DNA of 64,000 nt, taken from assembly GCF_036013935.1 (NCBI RefSeq), contig NZ_CP107902.1, positions 9,271,001 through 9,335,000 on the forward strand, in the 5' to 3' direction. This document shows positions 7,866 to 16,244 of this stretch, piece after piece. Below the pieces are notes generated by a model. The model saw only the letters and a program-made list of their open reading frames with translations. It did no database searches and had not been told where the DNA came from. The first letter of the stretch is position 1. Each line of letters begins with the position of its first letter. The position numbers and the translations under genes were made by a program. Source of the DNA: Streptomyces sp. NBC_00461. GTDB taxonomy: Bacteria > Actinomycetota > Actinomycetes > Streptomycetales > Streptomycetaceae.

Positions 7866-10800
7866 GTGATCTCGCCGTCCCTGCAGCAGCTGTTCGAGGA
7901 TCCGCCCCGGGAATTCGGCCCCACGCCGCTGTGGTGGTGGTCGGGTGCGAGGGTCACCCGCGAGCGTCTCACCTGGCAGATGCGCAGGTTCGCCGATGGC
8001 GGCATCCACAATCTCGTGGTGATCAACCTGGCGCCGGCAGGGCCGGGTTTCGGCGCCCCGGCCGACGAACCGGCGTGGTTCGGCGAGGAGTGGTGGGAAC
8101 GCCTCACCGACGCGTGCAAGGTCGGCCGTGAGCTGGGCACGCGCCTGTGGTTCTACGACCAGATCGGGTTCTCCGGCGCCAACGTCCAGGGCGGCGTCAC
8201 GCGTCGGCGGCCCGAGGCGGCCGGCCTCGCCCTGCGCACCCGCCGGGCGACGGTCGCCAAGGGCGCCGTCCATCTGCGGAGTTCGGAGACCCTGGTGGGC
8301 GCGTACGCCGCGGACGGCCGCCGCATGCCCGACACCGACACCGACACCGACCCCGACGTCGATATCGGCACCGGCACCCGTACTCAGCGGATCGCGGCCG
8401 CGGAGGGCAGCGTGATCCAGCTCGTCACCGCCGTCCCCACGGCCTTCGACTACCTGGACCCGTCGGCCGTCGGCCTGCTGATGGACGCCGTCCACCACGA
8501 GTTCGACCGCCGGGTCCCCGAGTACCTGGGCAACGTCGTCGCCGGCAGCTTCCAGGACGAACTGCCCGGCACCAACTCCTTCAGCCGTCGCTTCCCCGAG
8601 GAGTTCCGCGCACGCCGCGGCTACGACCTGCTCGACCATCTGCCGGCCCTCTTCGAGGAGACGGCAGGCCTCTTCGAAGAGAGGGCGCGGGCGGCGAAGA
8701 TCCGCGCCGACTATTACGCGGTCCGCGCCGAACTCACCGAAGAGGCCCTGTTCAAACCCCTGGCCGTCTGGCACGACGACCGCGGCATGCTCGTCGGCTG
8801 CGACCAGAGCCACCCCGCGCGCTCCGGCCACCCCGCCCAGTCCACGCAGATCTACACGGACTACTTCCGCACACACCGCTGGTACGGCGCCGCCGGCAGT
8901 GACCACCACGGGGATTCCAAGGTCCACTCCTCCATGGCGCACCTCTACGGGCACGAGCGCGTCTGGATCGAGGCGTTCCACTCCTCCGGCTGGGGCGGCA
9001 CCCTGGAGGACACCTACGACTGGCTCCTGCCGTTCCTGCGCAGCGGCGCCAACCTGTACAACCCGCACGCCAGTTACTTCGGCACCGCGGGCGGCTGGTT
9101 CGAGTGGGCGCCGCCGTCCACCGACTGGCGCCAGCCCTACTGGCAGCAGTACCCCGCGTTCTCGCGGGCCGTCGCCCGGATCTGCTCCCTCATGTCCTGG
9201 GGCACCTACAGCGCCGACGTGGCGGTCCTGCACCCCACCGCCACCATGCAGGCCCTCATCCCGCTGGACGCGCCGATCAAGCACTTCGGCGACGGCCTCC
9301 TCGGCGACGGGCACACCGACGTGGACGAGACGCAGGAGCACTACCTGGACCTGTGCGGCACCAACAACTGGCTGCGGCCCCGCATCGGTGCCCTGGACCG
9401 GCACCGCGTCTCCTTCGACGTCATCGACGACGCCTCCGTGCAGCGGGCCACGGCCGCCGACGGCGCCCTGCGCGTCGGAGGCCTGGCCTACGCCGCGGTC
9501 CTGCTGCCCTCCGCGAGCGTCCTGGAGGAGGACACGGCGCGCCGGCTCGCCGAACTGCTCGACGCCGGCGGCCGGGTGGTGGTCGTGGGCCGTCCGCCCG
9601 AGGTCGCGGCGGGCCTCGCCGGTGACGACACCGTCGTAGCGGCGCTGAGGGCTCATCGGAGGCTGGAGCGCGTGAGCGGCGCCGAGGCGGCGGCCGCCGC
9701 CTTGGCCGGTACCGCCGGACACGCGACGGGTGACGTCCCGCTCCTCGTCAGGAGGAACGGCGACGCGGCGATCGCCCTGGTGACGGGGGCTTTCCCGGAC
9801 GCCCGCAGGCATCCGCCCAGGGGCAACCACGACATCGACCCGGCCCGCTACGCCCCTACCAGGTCCGTCACCGTGCGCGCCCCCGTCGCCGAGGCCGAGG
9901 TGTGGAACCCGGCGACCGGTGCCCGACGCCCCGCGCCCGTCACCCTCTCCGCCGGCGTCTCGACCATCGAGGTGCAACTGGAGGGCGCCCCAGCCGTACT
10001 CGTCGTATGGCGCGAGGGCACCCCCACGGCACCGGAGCCCACGCCGACACCCCGGCCGGCCCGGACCGTCGACGTGTCGGCCGGCTGGGAAGGTCGCCTG
10101 GTGCCCACGATGAACAACACCTGGGGAGACCTCGCGCTGCCCGCCGGTTCGTCCGTCGACGTGCCGCAGATCTGGACTGTGCGGTGGACCGAGACCGATT
10201 CAACCGACGTGCGCTGGGAGGAGATTCGGGCGACGTACGGCAACCGGGCGCGCGTTCTGCCTCCGATGCCCGCCGCGAAGGCCCCCGACGCGCTGGACCC
10301 CGCGTCCGTCGCACGGGTGCTGGCCGGAGAGCTGCCGCTGGTTCCCTGGGACGAGAGCTGGGCCGTGGCGCTGTTCTCGTCGAGCCGCGGAATCCTCGAT
10401 CCGGACGGCCTGCTGGGCAACAAGGGGCTGGTGACCGAGGAGTTCGTGCGTGTCCCGGTACCGGGCCCCCACACCGTCGCCCGCGTCCGGACGATCGTCG
10501 AGACCGACCACCGGGGACCGGCCGATCTGCACGTGGGCGCGGCGGCGGCCAAGCGCGTGTGGTGGAACGGCGAACGGCAGGAAACAGGCGGCGGATATCT
10601 GGTGTCCGCCCGCGTGCAGGTGGAACAGCACCGCAACGTCCTGGAGTACGAGCTGTCCGACGCCGAGGACCGTCCGTCGCTGATCTCGGCCAAAGCCCAT
10701 GCCCCATTGGGCAGTTACTTCTGTCTGTCGCATCCGGACGGGTTCGCGGGGCGTCCCCGGTTCATGTGCCTGCCCGAGGGTGTACGACCGGACGGCGGCG

Positions 10801-11888
10801 TCACCTACCGCGGGCGCCTGTGTGCCGCGGACGACGGTGCGCGAGCCGTGCTCGTGGTGGGTGCCGCCGTGGGGGTCACCGTGCTGCTCGACGGTGCCGT
10901 CGTGGCGAGGCAGGAGAAGGTGGAGTACTACGAGTCCGACTGGGGCGCGGTGCCGATGTTCTTCCGCCACGAACTGCTCCTCGGGGCGGGCGATCACGTG
11001 CTCGACGTCGTGGCCGACAGCGCCCGCGCACGCGACGCGGTGCTCGTCGACTTCGTGGCCCGCTCGGGGTCCGACGCGACCGCGCTGGTCAGCGGAGCCG
11101 GCTGGGAGGCCGAGACGGGCGAATGGCGCGGACGCACCGTCGAACACGAGGGCAGGTGGGGGGAGTTGCAGCACTGCCATGCCGCGGTACGGCCGCACCC
11201 GTTGCCGGACACCGAGTGGCTCACCGGCCCACCCGTGCTCGGCACCCCCGTACTGCCCCTGAGGTCCACCGACGACGTCCGCGAGCGCGCCCAGCACTTC
11301 CGCTTCACCGCGCCGTCGGGCACCGTCGCCCTCGATCTCCCGCTGGAGCTGCCCGCGCGGGTCAGAGTCGCGGACGAAGCCGAACGGCCCCTCGACGGGC
11401 AGACACTGACGCTGCATCAACCACTCGTGGACGCGACGGAGTTCGAGGTCGTCACCGCACCAACGGCCCTGCTGCGGGGCGGCTCGGCCTGGCGCGGGCC
11501 GGTGCGTGTCCATACCGTGCCGGCGCCGATCGAGCTGGGGGAGTGGGGGGCGCTGGGACTGGGCAGCTGGAGCGGCGGCGTCATGTACTCGCGGGACGTG
11601 GACGTGCCTGACTGGCCGGACCCGGTGCTCGATCTGGGGCGGGTGCGCGGCAGTGTCGCGGTCCGCGTCGACGGCGAACCCGTAGGCGAGGCGTTCTGCG
11701 CTCCGTACCGCTTCGCGCTGCGAGGGGCCGCCGGGCGCACCGTACGGATCGACGTGACCGTCCACAACACGCTGGCCCCGTATCTCGCCGAAGCCACTCC
11801 GACCGCCTGGGCGTTCCCGTCCCAGCTCGCCTCGGGCCTGCTGGGACCGGTGACGCTGCTCAGCCGGGGCTCAGCCGGCGGAAAGTGA
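7866..11888 (+). CDS. GH106-like glycoside hydrolase (alpha-L-rhamnosidase family)
   Basis: A very large protein of 1340 residues, starting at GTG 7866 behind GGAAGGA. The N-terminal segment has the GH106-type opening: aromatic Leu-Trp-Trp-Trp-Ser-Gly near residues 22-27, then a Gln-Met-x-x-Phe-x-x-Gly-Gly-Ile helix-strand as in the family's catalytic barrel. The middle holds long aromatic-rich segments, and the last 600 residues look like stacked beta-sandwich modules. GH106 enzymes remove alpha-L-rhamnose from pectic or decorated glycans. No signal peptide is visible, so the enzyme may act inside the cell on imported oligosaccharides. A short Asp-Thr repeat occurs near residues 156-163. Its 3' end overlaps the convergent LacI gene by 18 bases. 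Confidence 0.8.
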   Translation: MISPSLQQLFEDPPREFGPTPLWWWSGARVTRERLTWQMRRFADGGIHNLVVINLAPAGPGFGAPADEPAWFGEEWWERLTDACKVGRELGTRLWFYDQIGFSGANVQGGVTRRRPEAAGLALRTRRATVAKGAVHLRSSETLVGAYAADGRRMPDTDTDTDPDVDIGTGTRTQRIAAAEGSVIQLVTAVPTAFDYLDPSAVGLLMDAVHHEFDRRVPEYLGNVVAGSFQDELPGTNSFSRRFPEEFRARRGYDLLDHLPALFEETAGLFEERARAAKIRADYYAVRAELTEEALFKPLAVWHDDRGMLVGCDQSHPARSGHPAQSTQIYTDYFRTHRWYGAAGSDHHGDSKVHSSMAHLYGHERVWIEAFHSSGWGGTLEDTYDWLLPFLRSGANLYNPHASYFGTAGGWFEWAPPSTDWRQPYWQQYPAFSRAVARICSLMSWGTYSADVAVLHPTATMQALIPLDAPIKHFGDGLLGDGHTDVDETQEHYLDLCGTNNWLRPRIGALDRHRVSFDVIDDASVQRATAADGALRVGGLAYAAVLLPSASVLEEDTARRLAELLDAGGRVVVVGRPPEVAAGLAGDDTVVAALRAHRRLERVSGAEAAAAALAGTAGHATGDVPLLVRRNGDAAIALVTGAFPDARRHPPRGNHDIDPARYAPTRSVTVRAPVAEAEVWNPATGARRPAPVTLSAGVSTIEVQLEGAPAVLVVWREGTPTAPEPTPTPRPARTVDVSAGWEGRLVPTMNNTWGDLALPAGSSVDVPQIWTVRWTETDSTDVRWEEIRATYGNRARVLPPMPAAKAPDALDPASVARVLAGELPLVPWDESWAVALFSSSRGILDPDGLLGNKGLVTEEFVRVPVPGPHTVARVRTIVETDHRGPADLHVGAAAAKRVWWNGERQETGGGYLVSARVQVEQHRNVLEYELSDAEDRPSLISAKAHAPLGSYFCLSHPDGFAGRPRFMCLPEGVRPDGGVTYRGRLCAADDGARAVLVVGAAVGVTVLLDGAVVARQEKVEYYESDWGAVPMFFRHELLLGAGDHVLDVVADSARARDAVLVDFVARSGSDATALVSGAGWEAETGEWRGRTVEHEGRWGELQHCHAAVRPHPLPDTEWLTGPPVLGTPVLPLRSTDDVRERAQHFRFTAPSGTVALDLPLELPARVRVADEAERPLDGQTLTLHQPLVDATEFEVVTAPTALLRGGSAWRGPVRVHTVPAPIELGEWGALGLGSWSGGVMYSRDVDVPDWPDPVLDLGRVRGSVAVRVDGEPVGEAFCAPYRFALRGAAGRTVRIDVTVHNTLAPYLAEATPTAWAFPSQLASGLLGPVTLLSRGSAGGK

Positions 11889-12890
11889 CAGGGTGGAGTC
11901 CCGCAGGACCAGGCCGGGCGCGAACACCCTTGTCTCATGGGCGTGTTCGGCGCGGGCCTCCACCTCGTCGAGCAGCATCTCCACGGCCGCCCTGCCGAGG
12001 TCCTCGACGGGCTGCCGGACCGTCGTCAGGGTCGTCCCCACGAAACTCGCGATGTCGAGGTCGCCGTACCCGACCACCTGTACGTCCTCGGGGACCTTCA
12101 CGCCCCGCTCGGCCAGCCCGCGGCACAGTCCGGCGGCCAGGAAGTCGTTGGTGCAGAACACCCCGTCGGGCAGATCGCCGAGCCCGCGGGCGATGTCCGT
12201 GCCGTACGCCACCGTCATCTCCCCGGCGACCACCTGCCCCAGCCGCGCCTCACGTCGGCTGCGCACGGCCTGCCGGGCGCCCTGGTACCGGTCCGCGCAC
12301 TGCCGTATCGCGCGCTCCCCGTTCACCACCAGGATGTCGCGCGCCCCGCAGTCCAGGAGGTGCTGCACGGCGACACGGCCGCCGGCGATGTCGTCGACGG
12401 AGACGGAACAGCCGTCCTGGGCCGGCATCGCACGGTCCGCCAGAACCAGCGGGATGCCCCGCTCGCGCAGCCGTGAGAGCCGGGTGGGGTCGGCGCTGAG
12501 CGGGACGACCACGGCGCCGACGGACCGCTGTTCGACCAGCATGCTGAAGTAGCCCTGCTCACGCTCCGGTTGGTCCCCGCTGTGGCAGAGCACCAGCGCA
12601 TAGCCGTGGTCGTACGCCGCGTCGGCGGCCCCGCGGGCGATGCGCGCGTAGAAGGAGTTGGTCACGTCGGGCAGCACCAGGCCGATGGAGGAGGTGTGTC
12701 CCGTGCGCAGTCCGGCGGCGCCCGGATGGGGGACGTAGTCGAGAGCCGCCACCGCGTCGCGGACCCGCTCGGCGGTGCGGGCGTTGACACGCTCCGGGCG
12801 GTTCAGCACGTTCGACACCGTGGACACCGAGACCCCGGCGGCGGCTGCGACGTCCTGGATGCGGGCGGGGCGAACCGGAATGACGTCCAC
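11871..12890 (-). CDS. LacI-family transcriptional repressor
   Basis: A 339-residue protein starting at GTG 12890, after GAGGGGG. Residues 10-55 are the LacI helix-turn-helix and hinge (Arg-Ile-Gln-Asp-Val-Ala-Ala-Ala-Ala-Gly-Val-Ser, then Thr-Val-Ser-Asn-Val-Leu-Asn). The rest is a periplasmic-binding-protein-like sugar sensor domain with the usual C-terminal Thr-Thr-Val-Arg-Gln-Pro dimer motif. It is convergent with the GH106-like gene. Its own promoter region carries an operator (12968-12985) like the two between the MFS and GH106-like genes, so autoregulation together with cluster repression is the simplest model. Confidence 0.93.
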   Translation of the reverse strand: MDVIPVRPARIQDVAAAAGVSVSTVSNVLNRPERVNARTAERVRDAVAALDYVPHPGAAGLRTGHTSSIGLVLPDVTNSFYARIARGAADAAYDHGYALVLCHSGDQPEREQGYFSMLVEQRSVGAVVVPLSADPTRLSRLRERGIPLVLADRAMPAQDGCSVSVDDIAGGRVAVQHLLDCGARDILVVNGERAIRQCADRYQGARQAVRSRREARLGQVVAGEMTVAYGTDIARGLGDLPDGVFCTNDFLAAGLCRGLAERGVKVPEDVQVVGYGDLDIASFVGTTLTTVRQPVEDLGRAAVEMLLDEVEARAEHAHETRVFAPGLVLRDSTLSLSAG

Positions 12891-12967
12891 CCCCCTCGCT
12901 GTGACAGCCGTGCGGCCAGGCGCGACGTGGTCCTGACAGGCGACGCAAGTCTACCCCGGCGGCCTCT

Positions 12968-12985
12968 GGAACGTTTTTTGCAACC
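12968..12985. promoter_or_regulatory. LacI-type operator, copy 3 (autoregulation)
   Basis: GGAACGTTTTTTGCAACC lies 78 bases upstream of the LacI start codon. Read on the other strand it closely matches the site at 7694 (both have a six-base A run followed by ACGTT). It is the likely autoregulatory site. Confidence 0.6.
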
Positions 12986-13014
12986 GTCATCGGCCCGTGC
13001 CGCGCTCGCCGCCG

Positions 13015-13356
13015 TCAGGGACGCCCTCGCCTGACGAGCATCAGTACGCCCTCCGTGCTCGTCCACGGACCGTGCTCCATTCCCGGATGCCGGTACGCGT
13101 ACATCCCCGCGGTGAACGTCTCGCCCAGGCGCAGATCGGTCAGGGACCCGTCGACGACGTACACCTCCTCGAAGCAGTCGTGACGGACGGGTCCTTGCCC
13201 GCTGGTGTCCGTCCCCGGCTCGTACCGCTGGAGAACGGTCGCGTCCTCGCTCTCCGGGTCCTCTGCCAGCACCTGTTCCCACACGCCGTCGGGCGCCCCG
13301 GGCGGCCGGCGCCAGGGCGCCTCGGGACGGTGGAACTCGGACTGCGGTCTGCTCAT
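13015..13356 (-). CDS. Small cupin-domain protein
   Basis: A 113-residue single-domain cupin. The likely metal ligands are visible: His in Val-Arg-His-Asp, Glu in Phe-Glu-Glu-Val-Tyr-Val-Val-Asp-Gly, and His in Gly-Met-Glu-His-Gly-Pro. The size and motif spacing resemble ChrR-type cupins that sense or quench reactive species, but the zinc-binding anti-sigma part is absent. The neighbouring GCS2-family gene is divergent from it (170 bases between starts). Function beyond a metal-binding beta-barrel is not known. Confidence 0.75.
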   Translation of the reverse strand: MSRPQSEFHRPEAPWRRPPGAPDGVWEQVLAEDPESEDATVLQRYEPGTDTSGQGPVRHDCFEEVYVVDGSLTDLRLGETFTAGMYAYRHPGMEHGPWTSTEGVLMLVRRGRP

Positions 13357-13527
13357 CGGGCCTGCTCTCTCGTGGTGTCGACCGAGTTCAGCACAGTTGC
13401 CGCGCCATCACCCTCTGTCGCGTCCGCGAGCACGTTCCGTGAGCGGGGCGTCGCCGGGTGTGCCGGAAGCGTCCGAGGTGGGAGGCTTGGACGGGAGGCA
13501 TCCGCCGAGGGGACTCGGGAGGGTCCG

Positions 13528-15006
13528 ATGGGACGAGACGTACCCGCCCTGGTGTTCACGCGGGAGGACCGCCGTCAGTACCGGGAGAAGATGCACACCT
13601 GCCTCGACGTGCTCGCGCAGATGCTGCGCGAGTCGGGCTTCGAGAGTGAGCGCCCCCAGGTCGGGCTGGAGATCGAGCTCAACCTGGTGGACGGTGACGG
13701 GCTGCCCGCGATGCGGAACACCGATGTGCTGCAGGCGATCGCCGACCCCGCCTGGTCGAGCGAGCTGGGCCGCTTCAACCTGGAGATCAACCTCCCGCCC
13801 CGGCTGCTCACGGCGGGCGGCCCCGGCTCCTGGGAGCAGGCGATCCGGGACGCGCTCAACCATGCCGAGGAGCGCGCCGCGGCCGTGGGCGCACACCTGA
13901 TCATGATCGGGATTCTGCCGACCCTGGGGGAGTCGCACGTGGGCGAGTCCGCCCTGTCCGGCGATCCGCGCTATCGACTGCTCAACGAGCAGATCTTCGC
14001 GGCACGGGGCGAGGACCTGCGGATCCGGGTGGACGGCGTGGAGCGGCTGTCGATGTACGCCGACGCCATCACCCCGGAGGCCGCCTGCACCAGCACCCAG
14101 TTCCATCTGCAGGTCGCCCCCAAGGAGTTCGCGGACTACTGGAACGCGGCGCAGGCCGTCGCGGGCGTGCAGATCGCCCTGGCGGCCAACTCGCCCTTCC
14201 TGTTCGGCAAGGAGCTGTGGCGCGAGACCCGTATCCCCCTGTTCGAGCAGGCCACCGACACCCGGCCCCAGGAGATCAAGGCCCAGGGAGTACGTCCCCG
14301 GGTGTGGTTCGGGGAGCGGTGGATCACCAGCGTCTTCGACCTCTTCGAGGAGAACGTCCGCTACTTCCCGGCGCTTCTGCCGCTGTGCGACGAAGAGGAC
14401 CCGCAGGAGGCGCTGGACGGAGGCGGCGTGCCGCAACTGGGTGAACTGACGCTCCACAACGGCACGATCTACCGGTGGAACCGGCCCGTCTACGCCGTCA
14501 CCGACAGCGGCCCGCATCTGCGCATCGAGAACCGCGTCCTGCCCGCCGGCCCCACCGTGGCCGACATCATCGCCAACGGCGCCTTCTACTACGGCCTGAC
14601 CCGCGCCCTCGTCGACGAGGACCGCCCGGTGTGGACACGGATGTCCTTCGCGGTCGCCGAGGAGAACCTGCACGCCGCGGCCCGCGACGGCATCGACGCC
14701 CGCCTGTACTGGCCCGGCAGCGGTGAAGTGCCGGTCACGGAGCTGGTGTTGCGACGTCTGCTGCCCCTGGCCCACCGGGGCCTCGAACTGGCGGGCCTGG
14801 ACGCCACATGGCGCGAACCCATGCTCGGCATCATCGAGCAGCGCTGTGTCGCCGCCCGCAACGGCGCCCTGTGGCAGGCGGAGACGGTCCACCACCTGGA
14901 GAAGACCGGCGTCGGAGACCGCTATGAGGCGCTGCGGCGGATGACCACCACGTACAAGGACTACATGCACCTGAACGCGCCCGCGCACACGTGGCCCGTG
15001 GACTGA
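13528..15006 (+). CDS. Glutamate-cysteine-ligase-like ATP-grasp enzyme (GCS2 family)
   Basis: A 492-residue carboxylate-amine ligase. ATG 13528 follows GGGAGGG at 4-5 bases; an in-frame extension upstream lacks coding character. The motif Gly-Leu-Glu-Ile-Glu-Leu-Asn-Leu near residue 45 supplies the acidic metal ligands of the GCS2 fold. Later motifs include Cys-Thr-Ser-Thr-Gln-Phe-His-Leu-Gln and Arg-Ile-Glu-Asn-Arg. GCS2 enzymes join an amine or cysteine to the gamma-carboxylate of glutamate. Streptomyces use mycothiol rather than glutathione, so this paralog may make another gamma-glutamyl compound. It appears monocistronic, ending 135 bases before a sigma-factor gene. Confidence 0.88.
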   Translation: MGRDVPALVFTREDRRQYREKMHTCLDVLAQMLRESGFESERPQVGLEIELNLVDGDGLPAMRNTDVLQAIADPAWSSELGRFNLEINLPPRLLTAGGPGSWEQAIRDALNHAEERAAAVGAHLIMIGILPTLGESHVGESALSGDPRYRLLNEQIFAARGEDLRIRVDGVERLSMYADAITPEAACTSTQFHLQVAPKEFADYWNAAQAVAGVQIALAANSPFLFGKELWRETRIPLFEQATDTRPQEIKAQGVRPRVWFGERWITSVFDLFEENVRYFPALLPLCDEEDPQEALDGGGVPQLGELTLHNGTIYRWNRPVYAVTDSGPHLRIENRVLPAGPTVADIIANGAFYYGLTRALVDEDRPVWTRMSFAVAEENLHAAARDGIDARLYWPGSGEVPVTELVLRRLLPLAHRGLELAGLDATWREPMLGIIEQRCVAARNGALWQAETVHHLEKTGVGDRYEALRRMTTTYKDYMHLNAPAHTWPVD

Positions 15007-15141
15007 CCGCTGACCGACCGGTGACCGAAACAGGCGGCCCCCGAGCCGGGATGTAACCCGGATCACAGGGGCGAGGTGCATCGTGCCGCGGTGTCCACCG
15101 TCTTTCCCCAGGTGTAGGGGGGTTGGGCCGGAACGGGGACG

Positions 15142-15654
15142 GTGCGCGTGGAGCAGAGTCGAGCCGAGGGGTTCGACGGGTTCGTGGCAGCCCGCTGGTC
15201 GGCGTTGCTCCACCTCTCCCGTCTGCTCGTGGGAGGCGATCGGCACCGGGCCGAGGACCTGCTCCAGGAGGCCCTGGTCAAGCTCTGGTTCGTCTGGCCC
15301 AGGATCGCGGAGGAGGCCCCCGAGGCATACGTGCGCAAGGTGCTGGCGCGAGCGGCAGCACGCTCGGCGCAGCGGCGCTGGTGGGGTGAGCGCCCGGTCG
15401 AGCAGCTGCCGGACCTGGCGGAGGCGGGCGATGTGTCCGCCTCCGTGGCCGAGCGCTCGCGGCTGGAGGCCGCGCTGGCCCAGTTGCCGTCGCGGCAGCG
15501 GGCCGCGGTGGTGCTGCGCTACTACCAGGACCTGTCCGAGAAGCAGGTGGCGGAGGTGCTGGGGTGCCCGGTGGGCACCGCTCGATCCCATGCCTCGCGT
15601 GGCGTGGCGCGACTGCGCCGCCTCCTGTCCGACGTCATCGAGCCGGTGGGGTGA
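15142..15654 (+). CDS. SigE-family ECF RNA polymerase sigma factor
   Basis: A 170-residue protein starting at GTG 15142. Region 2 (about residues 14-80) has the ECF core around Ala-Glu-Asp-Leu-Leu-Gln-Glu-Ala, and region 4 (about 110-165) has Leu-Pro-Ser-Arg-Gln-Arg-Ala-Ala-Val-Val-Leu-Arg-Tyr-Tyr followed by the HTH with Gly-Thr-Ala-Arg-Ser-His. This architecture is the short SigE-type ECF group that is abundant in Streptomyces. The gene after it, 10 bases downstream, encodes a single-pass membrane protein that may be its anti-sigma partner. Target promoters are unknown. Confidence 0.92.
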   Translation: MRVEQSRAEGFDGFVAARWSALLHLSRLLVGGDRHRAEDLLQEALVKLWFVWPRIAEEAPEAYVRKVLARAAARSAQRRWWGERPVEQLPDLAEAGDVSASVAERSRLEAALAQLPSRQRAAVVLRYYQDLSEKQVAEVLGCPVGTARSHASRGVARLRRLLSDVIEPVG

Positions 15655-15664
15655 AGGGGAGTTG

Positions 15665-16183
15665 ATGGACCATTTCGAGCGGGAGTTGGCGCGGATGATG
15701 CGCGACACCCAGGAGCACACCCCCTTCGAGGCCGAACAGCAGGTGCGCCTGCGGTCCGGGGTGCGCGCCCGCCGTCGTGCCCGCGCGGTGCAGAAGGCGA
15801 CCGGGTCGGTCCTGGCCGCCGCCGGCCTCGCCGTCGGCTTCTTCATGCTGCCCCACGACCCCGGCGAGAACAGGCCGCAGGCCCCCCTCCCGCGGCCCGT
15901 CATGAGCCCGTCCCCGAGCCCGACACTGACGCCGGACATGTCCCCGAGCGCCACCTCGACCGCGAGCCCCACGGGGACCGCGGGAGAGCCCTCCGCTGCG
16001 ACCACCACGCCCACCACGCCCACCACGACCGGGACTTCGGACGCGGTGTCCTTGGACCCGTCCTCGACCGGCACCCGGGTCCCACCCTCCGACACCGCGA
16101 CACCGAGCGCACCCCCGACTCCGTCCAGCACGCTCTCGTCGGCGGCGGCCTCGGAGGAGGCGACGTCGTTGGACTCGGGATAG
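15665..16183 (+). CDS. Single-pass membrane protein with Pro/Ser/Thr-rich exterior, probable sigma partner
   Basis: A 172-residue protein starting at ATG 15665 behind GAAGGGGAG, only 10 bases after the sigma-factor stop. Residues 1-45 are charged and cytoplasmic, with Arg-rich sequence just before the membrane. Residues 46-62 form one transmembrane helix, and residues 65-172 are a low-complexity Thr/Pro/Ser tail outside the cell. This topology and position are those of an anti-sigma factor or an associated lipoprotein-like regulator, but no zinc-binding anti-sigma (His-x3-Cys-x2-Cys) motif is present. Function is inferred from context only. Confidence 0.7.
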   Translation: MDHFERELARMMRDTQEHTPFEAEQQVRLRSGVRARRRARAVQKATGSVLAAAGLAVGFFMLPHDPGENRPQAPLPRPVMSPSPSPTLTPDMSPSATSTASPTGTAGEPSAATTTPTTPTTTGTSDAVSLDPSSTGTRVPPSDTATPSAPPTPSSTLSSAAASEEATSLDSG

Positions 16184-16244
16184 CGGGGGCCGCGCCCTCT
16201 CCCCGACTCCCCGCCCGTAAGCCCTGAACGCAGTACTGCCGCGA

